From a bacterium (GTDB taxonomy: Bacteria; Electryoneota; B3-LCP), in the NCBI GenBank assembly GCA_018812585.1, contig JAHJDJ010000299.1:1-35954 (forward strand): a stretch of DNA of 35,954 bases, given 5' to 3'. Positions within the stretch are counted from its first letter, which is position 1; every line of letters begins with the position of its first letter. This document shows, piece by piece, positions 31,805 to 35,954 of the stretch. A program made the position numbers and the translations under genes. The notes beneath the pieces are model-generated. The model had not been told where the DNA came from. It worked only from the letters and a program-made list of their open reading frames with translations, and ran no database searches.

Positions 31805-32242
31805 TCAGGATGATTGTTTTTTGCGGCACTCTTTACAGACGCCGTAAATCTGCTGTGAGTGCGATTTCATCTTAAAATCGAATTCCTCACAAACTTTTTG
31901 CTGTAGTTCTTCGATTTCCGGGTGATGGAATTCCAAAATGCGATTACATTGAATACAGATAAGGTGATCGTGGTGCGGATGACCGAGGACATGTTCATAG
32001 GTGGCGCGGCCATCTCCCAGTTCCATTTTGCGGACCAGGTGGCTGCGAACCAGCAGCGCAAGCGTGCGGTAGACAGTAGCTCGTGAAACACCAGCGCCGC
32101 GTCCCTTCAGACGAAGGAAAAGCTCATCGGCATCAAAATGGCGATGGCTGGTGAATACTTCCCGCAGGATTTCCTTGCGTTCGCGGGTTATTTTCAACCC
32201 GGTGCGGCGCAGATACTCGAAAAATTTAGTTTCTTCGGACAT
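31805..32242 (-). CDS. fur: Fur-family transcriptional regulator
   Basis: Fur-family dimers repress iron, zinc or peroxide genes. The 145-residue protein has the winged-helix domain with TRERKEILREVF and SRATVYRTLALL (recognition helix, about residues 54-65), the metal-binding HPHHDHLIC cluster near 88-96, and the structural zinc pairs CIQC (about 96-99) and CKEC (about 136-139). Both Cys pairs are intact. The promoter region lies immediately upstream, shared with a divergently oriented protease gene 227 bases away. Sequence alone does not separate Fur from PerR or Zur. Confidence 0.88.
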   Translation of the reverse strand: MSEETKFFEYLRRTGLKITRERKEILREVFTSHRHFDADELFLRLKGRGAGVSRATVYRTLALLVRSHLVRKMELGDGRATYEHVLGHPHHDHLICIQCNRILEFHHPEIEELQQKVCEEFDFKMKSHSQQIYGVCKECRKKQSS

Positions 32243-32256
32243 TTAGTGAAAACATC

Positions 32257-32316
32257 ACGTAAAACGGGACTCTTAATATAGAACAGGAATTGTATCAAAT
32301 CAACCGTTTTTTACGT
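32257..32316 (-). promoter_or_regulatory. fur promoter flanked by inverted arms
   Basis: On the minus strand TTGATT (32303-32298) is followed after 17 bases by TATATT (32280-32275). The arms ACGTAAAACGG (32257-32267) and CCGTTTTTTACGT (32304-32316) flank it as an inverted repeat differing by two A-T positions, possibly an operator. It does not resemble the classical Fur box. Confidence 0.55.
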
Positions 32317-32469
32317 AAGATCACATGAATTGCGAAGAAATCGCTTGTATAAGCTCTGTAATTGAAGTAATTTTAGAAGAACATATGCGCTGTATCACCA
32401 ATTTAATGACTATATTGTCGTATAGTTTACAGAAACAGATGAGCTAACTTAAGCAGACGAGGAGGAGAG

Positions 32470-34665
32470 ATGAGAGTTATAGCCAGGGCAGCAGCTATAA
32501 TAGTCTTGGGGATCAGTCTGGCACATGCCGGAGTCCTGGATCCTGATTTAGTTACCAAACTGGATGCCAGCGCACCCAATGAGCTGGTTCGCTTCATGGT
32601 AACGATGGAAGCGCAAGCTGATTACAATGAATTGATTTCTGCGACTGCCGGATTTGATAAATGGGAGAAGCGCGAATACGTTGTCACCTATCTGCAGGAT
32701 CTTGCTAACGCCTCTCAGCGGGAAGCTTTGGATTATCTTCGTTCCTACGAAGCTTCGGGTAAAGTGACACATCTGCAATCGGCATCTATCGTCAACATCC
32801 TGCATGGCAAGGCAACGCCTGAGGTGATTCGAGGGTTAGAGTTTCTTCCAGGGATTGCTGCTGTGCATCATGACCCGGATCAATATATGCTGTTTCATAG
32901 TCGTCCACAGAAGGAATCGTCTTATAAGACCGACGAGACCGATGAGATCGCCTGGGGCGTGCTGGATATCAACGCAGATGACGTCTGGCAGATGGGCTTT
33001 ACCGGCACCGGTGTGATTGTCGGTGTACTGGACACAGGGTGTAACTACAACCATGTCGATCTAGCGGATCACATGTGGGACGGCGGCCCGCAGTACCCGA
33101 ATCACGGTTGGGATTTTCACAACAACGATAATGATCCCATGGATGACGGTTCTGGCTGGAGCGGCGGGCACGGCACACACTGTTCGGGCTCTGTAGCTTC
33201 GGATGGCACGGCAGGATCTCAGTGCGGCGTTGCGCCGGATGCTCAGATCATGGCTGTCAAAGTTCTTTCGGGTGACGGCTATGGCAGCGAAGGTCCGGTC
33301 ATTTCCGGTATCGATTTCGCGGCAGCTCAGGGCGCTGACGTTTTCAGCATGTCCTTAGGGTGGCAGAGCACAGGACAGAAGTACGAATTCCGGACAGCTT
33401 GCAATAACGCTTTAGCCGCCGGATTGATTGGCGCTATTGCGGCGGGCAATGAGGGTAATTCTATTGGCTGGTATCCCATTCCCGGAAACGTCCGCACACC
33501 GGGTGATGTACCGCCTCCGTGGTTAAATCCCGATCAGGTATTGACCGGTGGTCTCAGTTGTGTGGTGACTATAGGCGCGACCAATATAGGTCAAAGTCTG
33601 GCCGGTTTTTCCAGCCGCGGCCCGGTCACCTGGGAAGACGTCGGTCCCTGGAATGATTACGCTTATGCCGGTGGTTCGATGATGGGATTGATCGATCCTG
33701 ACGTCAGCGCACCGGGTGAAAACATAAAATCGCTGGATTTTCAGAACATCTATGGTTACGAGGATGGCTGGAGCGGCACGTCGATGGCCACACCGCACGT
33801 AGCGGGGACTCTGGCTCTGATGCTGGATAAGGATCCGGCGCTTTCACCGGCACAACTGGATATGTATCTGGAAACCACTGCGGCTGATTGGGGTTCTCCG
33901 GGAAAAGACAACGATTACGGTGCAGGCCGCATCGATGCAGCGGCTGCGGTTTCTGCAATTCCGGGCGGTGGAACTCCCCCGGATATGGACATAACGCTCA
34001 CTCCAACCGGCAGCACCTCACTTCCCTCTTCCGGCGGAACACTCTACTATGACGTTGTCATCAATAACAACGAACCCACTACCACCTATTTCACGGCGTG
34101 GTTAGAATGGACTTATCCTAACGGCACGTCATCCGGCGCGTTGGTACTGCGCAACTTGAACATGCCTTCTGGCGGTCAGATTTCACGTTCGCTGCAGATG
34201 ACGGTAGCGGGCAGCGAGCCCGGCGGCAGTTACACGTTCTGGGGACGCTGCGGTTCATCCTATGGTGGAGACGTTTACGCTGAAGACAGCTTCGGGTTCA
34301 CCAAGGGGACTGATGGCGGAGCAGGATCAGGAACGGCCTGGGTCGAGGAGACTAAAGTTTACGGCTGGGATGATGATGAATTCTTAAGCTTAAACGTTCC
34401 AGATCAGTTTGAATTGGGTCAGAATTACCCGAATCCATTCAACCCGACAACCACAATTCCGTTCGCCATTTCGCAGTCCGGCAACGTTTCGTTGAGAGTT
34501 TATGACCTGCAGGGAAGATTAGCCGCCACGATACTTTCAGGCGAACTTTCCGCCGGTCATTACGAAGTTAACTTTGATGCCTCAGAGCTTTCGTCCGGTG
34601 TTTACATCTATCGCCTGGACGCTCCGGGTTATAGTCAGTCGATGAAACTGGCACTGGTGAAATAG
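32470..34665 (+). CDS. secreted subtilisin-like (S8) protease with type IX sorting tail
   Basis: This is a 731-residue exported serine protease. The signal peptide runs to about residue 20 (LAHAG). Residues 35-140 resemble an inhibitor-type prodomain. The peptidase S8 domain follows: catalytic Asp near 188 in GVLDTGCN, His near 234 in GGHGTHCSG, the oxyanion Asn in AAGNEGN near 327, and Ser near 438 in SGTSMATPHVAG. All catalytic residues are present. A beta-sandwich-like region at about 510-615 precedes a Por tail with YPNPFNPTT, VYDLQGR and LSSGVYIYRL. GAGGAGG lies just before the ATG. It is expected to be active at or outside the cell surface, perhaps in nutrient digestion. Confidence 0.94.
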   Translation: MRVIARAAAIIVLGISLAHAGVLDPDLVTKLDASAPNELVRFMVTMEAQADYNELISATAGFDKWEKREYVVTYLQDLANASQREALDYLRSYEASGKVTHLQSASIVNILHGKATPEVIRGLEFLPGIAAVHHDPDQYMLFHSRPQKESSYKTDETDEIAWGVLDINADDVWQMGFTGTGVIVGVLDTGCNYNHVDLADHMWDGGPQYPNHGWDFHNNDNDPMDDGSGWSGGHGTHCSGSVASDGTAGSQCGVAPDAQIMAVKVLSGDGYGSEGPVISGIDFAAAQGADVFSMSLGWQSTGQKYEFRTACNNALAAGLIGAIAAGNEGNSIGWYPIPGNVRTPGDVPPPWLNPDQVLTGGLSCVVTIGATNIGQSLAGFSSRGPVTWEDVGPWNDYAYAGGSMMGLIDPDVSAPGENIKSLDFQNIYGYEDGWSGTSMATPHVAGTLALMLDKDPALSPAQLDMYLETTAADWGSPGKDNDYGAGRIDAAAAVSAIPGGGTPPDMDITLTPTGSTSLPSSGGTLYYDVVINNNEPTTTYFTAWLEWTYPNGTSSGALVLRNLNMPSGGQISRSLQMTVAGSEPGGSYTFWGRCGSSYGGDVYAEDSFGFTKGTDGGAGSGTAWVEETKVYGWDDDEFLSLNVPDQFELGQNYPNPFNPTTTIPFAISQSGNVSLRVYDLQGRLAATILSGELSAGHYEVNFDASELSSGVYIYRLDAPGYSQSMKLALVK

Positions 34666-34687
34666 AGCTAAAAAGAAGGCAAATTCA

Positions 34688-34715
34688 GGGCGCAATTCTG
34701 TTGCGCCCTTTTTTG
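34688..34715 (+). terminator. Rho-independent terminator of the protease gene
   Basis: GGGCGCAA-TTCTG-TTGCGCCC followed by six T, 23 bases after the stop codon. Confidence 0.9.
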
Positions 34716-34745
34716 TGCTATACCGTGCAGTAATGCTAAAATTTC

Positions 34746-34774
34746 TTGACTTTTAGAAATGAAGTGCGTACATT
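34746..34774 (+). promoter_or_regulatory. promoter of the YbgF-like gene
   Basis: TTGACT and TACATT are separated by 17 bases. Transcription would begin near 34782, leaving about 28 bases before the TTG start at 34811. Confidence 0.6.
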
Positions 34775-34810
34775 TTCAGTAATTGGCATTAAACTAATGT
34801 GAGGTTTCCC

Positions 34811-35599
34811 TTGCGAAATCCTATTCTGATAATATCGATCTTCTGCCTGATGTTTGCGCTAAGCGGCTGTTCCAGTCGTCAGGTCAAGGCATTGGAAGAG
34901 CAGATGGACCGCGAAAAAGTGGAAAACGAAATGCTCACGCAGGAAGTGGATTCTCTACGCGCTCTGCTCATCAAAAAAGAGGCTCAAGTTGCCAATCTGC
35001 GCGAGGGTTTAACGAATAAAAACGCAGTCATTGAAGAGCAGGAGCAATCAATGAATGAGCTGCGTCTGGAATACCTTGAACTGAAGACCAGCCTGGAGGG
35101 AGATGCGACGGGAATGGCGCAGGAAGAACCTGCAGGCCAGCCCGCGGTGCAGGAAGTTAAGAAACCGCCAGTGCAGGTTCAATCGGTCACTCCGCCAGTA
35201 CCCAAGCCAGTTCAGGTTTCGTCTTCAGGGGACTATCAGACTGATTACAGGCGTGGATACGATCTTTTCAATGAAGGCAAATACAATGATGCCGGCACAG
35301 TCTTTAATTCTCTGATTCAGCGGAACCGCGATCATGATTTGGCGGATAACGCTCAATTCTGGTTAGGGGAATGCCATTATGCTTTGAAGCAGTATGAGAG
35401 CGCTCTGGCAGAATTCGAGAAAGTCTTCATCTATCCTAACAGCAATAAATCGGATGCGGCACAGTTCAAAATCGGTCTGTGCTGGTATAATATGGGACGC
35501 TACCCGGAGGCCAAGGAGCAATTGATCCGCTTGTTGTCCAACTATCCCGGCAGCGAATACGTCCCACGTTCAAGAGACTTACTGGACAAAATACCCTAA
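34811..35599 (+). CDS. YbgF/CpoB-like TPR lipoprotein
   Basis: YbgF/CpoB coordinates the Tol-Pal system and peptidoglycan synthesis in Proteobacteria. The ORF track starts at a GTG (34799) with no ribosome site. I prefer the TTG at 34811, which has GTGAGG six bases upstream and gives MRNPILIISIFCLMFALSGC, a lipoprotein signal with lipobox LSGC, for 262 residues. A coiled coil follows at about residues 25-95 (LEEQMDREKVENEM and onward), then a Pro/Gln/Val-rich linker, then three TPR-like repeats from about 145, opening with YRRGYDLFNEGKYNDA. This layout (coiled coil plus C-terminal TPRs) is that of YbgF. The M23 gene starts 2 bases after it, so the two are co-transcribed. No tol or pal gene is seen. 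Confidence 0.83.
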   Translation: MRNPILIISIFCLMFALSGCSSRQVKALEEQMDREKVENEMLTQEVDSLRALLIKKEAQVANLREGLTNKNAVIEEQEQSMNELRLEYLELKTSLEGDATGMAQEEPAGQPAVQEVKKPPVQVQSVTPPVPKPVQVSSSGDYQTDYRRGYDLFNEGKYNDAGTVFNSLIQRNRDHDLADNAQFWLGECHYALKQYESALAEFEKVFIYPNSNKSDAAQFKIGLCWYNMGRYPEAKEQLIRLLSNYPGSEYVPRSRDLLDKIP

Positions 35600-35601
35600 C
35601 T

Positions 35602-35954
35602 ATGATTTTTAAGAAAGCGAATTTCGAGTTCTTAAGAAACGCCGGCCGGCGTTTCTTTTTACTCATTCCCGCCTTTTTAGCCTTCTCATTAGTTTCACTG
35701 ACACTTAGGGCGGCAGATCAGAAGCAAACGGCGGATTTAAGCGATTTCATTTGGCCGACGAACGTGAGCCGCAGTCTATCGAGCACTTTCGGGGAGACGC
35801 GCGACGGGCATTACCATTTTGGCATCGATATCAAGACAAACGGCACAGAAGGCCACTCCTGCTACGCCGTGGCTGATGGGGACATCGTGCGAGTGCGGGT
35901 GTCGCCATACGGGTATGGCAAAGCGTTATACCTGCAACTGGCGGATGGGAGAAC
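35602..35954 (+). CDS. M23-family (LytM-type) peptidase, N-terminal part
   Basis: Translation from the ATG at 35602 to the right edge gives 117 residues without a stop; the gene is truncated by the window and missing from the ORF track. A hydrophobic segment (about residues 18-36) serves as signal or anchor. The start of a LytM domain follows, with HYHFGIDIKT near residue 75, holding the zinc-binding His and Asp of the HxxxD motif, then YAVADGDIVRV, typical of M23. Such enzymes cut peptidoglycan cross-links or regulate amidases. Pairing with a YbgF-like protein suggests a cell-division or envelope-maintenance operon. The second zinc motif (HxH) lies beyond the edge. Confidence 0.83.
   Translation, partial: MIFKKANFEFLRNAGRRFFLLIPAFLAFSLVSLTLRAADQKQTADLSDFIWPTNVSRSLSSTFGETRDGHYHFGIDIKTNGTEGHSCYAVADGDIVRVRVSPYGYGKALYLQLADGR

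Overview
The window looks like part of the chromosome of a Gram-negative, LPS-making bacterium of the Fibrobacteres-Chlorobi-Bacteroidetes (FCB) supergroup or a related candidate phylum (KSB1, Marinimicrobia or Calditrichota-like). Two secreted proteins end in a Por/type IX secretion sorting tail with the phrase NPNPFNPTT or YPNPFNPTT, and LptD and KdsA homologues point to an outer membrane with LPS. I cannot name a species.

Region 1 (1-8427, minus strand) is one tightly packed operon. Start-stop junctions abut or overlap, with 11-base overlaps at three of them. It encodes a WbqC-like protein, a GtrB/ArnC-like polyprenyl-phosphate glycosyltransferase, a NeuD/PglD-like acyltransferase, a MaoC-type hydratase, a CitE-like lyase, a PaaK/CapK-like adenylate-forming enzyme, a WecE-type sugar 4-aminotransferase, an EvaA-type NDP-hexose 2,3-dehydratase, and the start of a GT39-like membrane glycosyltransferase that runs off the left edge. 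Together they read as a pathway for an N-acylated deoxyamino sugar loaded on a lipid carrier and attached to an envelope glycan.

Region 2 (8656-12078, plus strand) diverges from region 1 and encodes a RidA-like protein, a zinc alcohol dehydrogenase, KdsA and a class V aminotransferase. A sigma-54-like promoter sits in the intergenic region. The combination suggests synthesis or modification of Kdo, possibly amination.

Region 3 (12308-22151, plus strand) holds an FG-GAP repeat secreted protein, an SGNH hydrolase, a TRAM-less MiaB/RimO-like radical SAM protein, LptD, an OPT transporter and a family 2 glycosyltransferase.

Region 4 (22152-29476) is accessory. It contains an AT-rich three-gene module (a TIGR04255-like protein and two unknowns), about 1.5 kb of non-coding DNA packed with hairpin repeats, rocA (P5C dehydrogenase), more hairpins, and a HigB toxin next to a HigA-like antitoxin fused to an ImmA/IrrE metallopeptidase. 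Seven hairpins on both strands begin with GTAG directly against the stem, as bacterial REP elements do, and show compensatory base changes. Three larger palindromes fold as three-way junctions. This repeat set is the most unusual signal in the window.

Region 5 (29477-35954) returns to housekeeping functions: a WalJ/YycJ-like hydrolase, pyrE, pyrF and fur on the minus strand, then on the plus strand a secreted subtilisin-like protease with a sorting tail, a YbgF/CpoB-like lipoprotein and the start of an M23 peptidase cut by the right edge. No rRNA, tRNA, transposase or CRISPR array was recognised.
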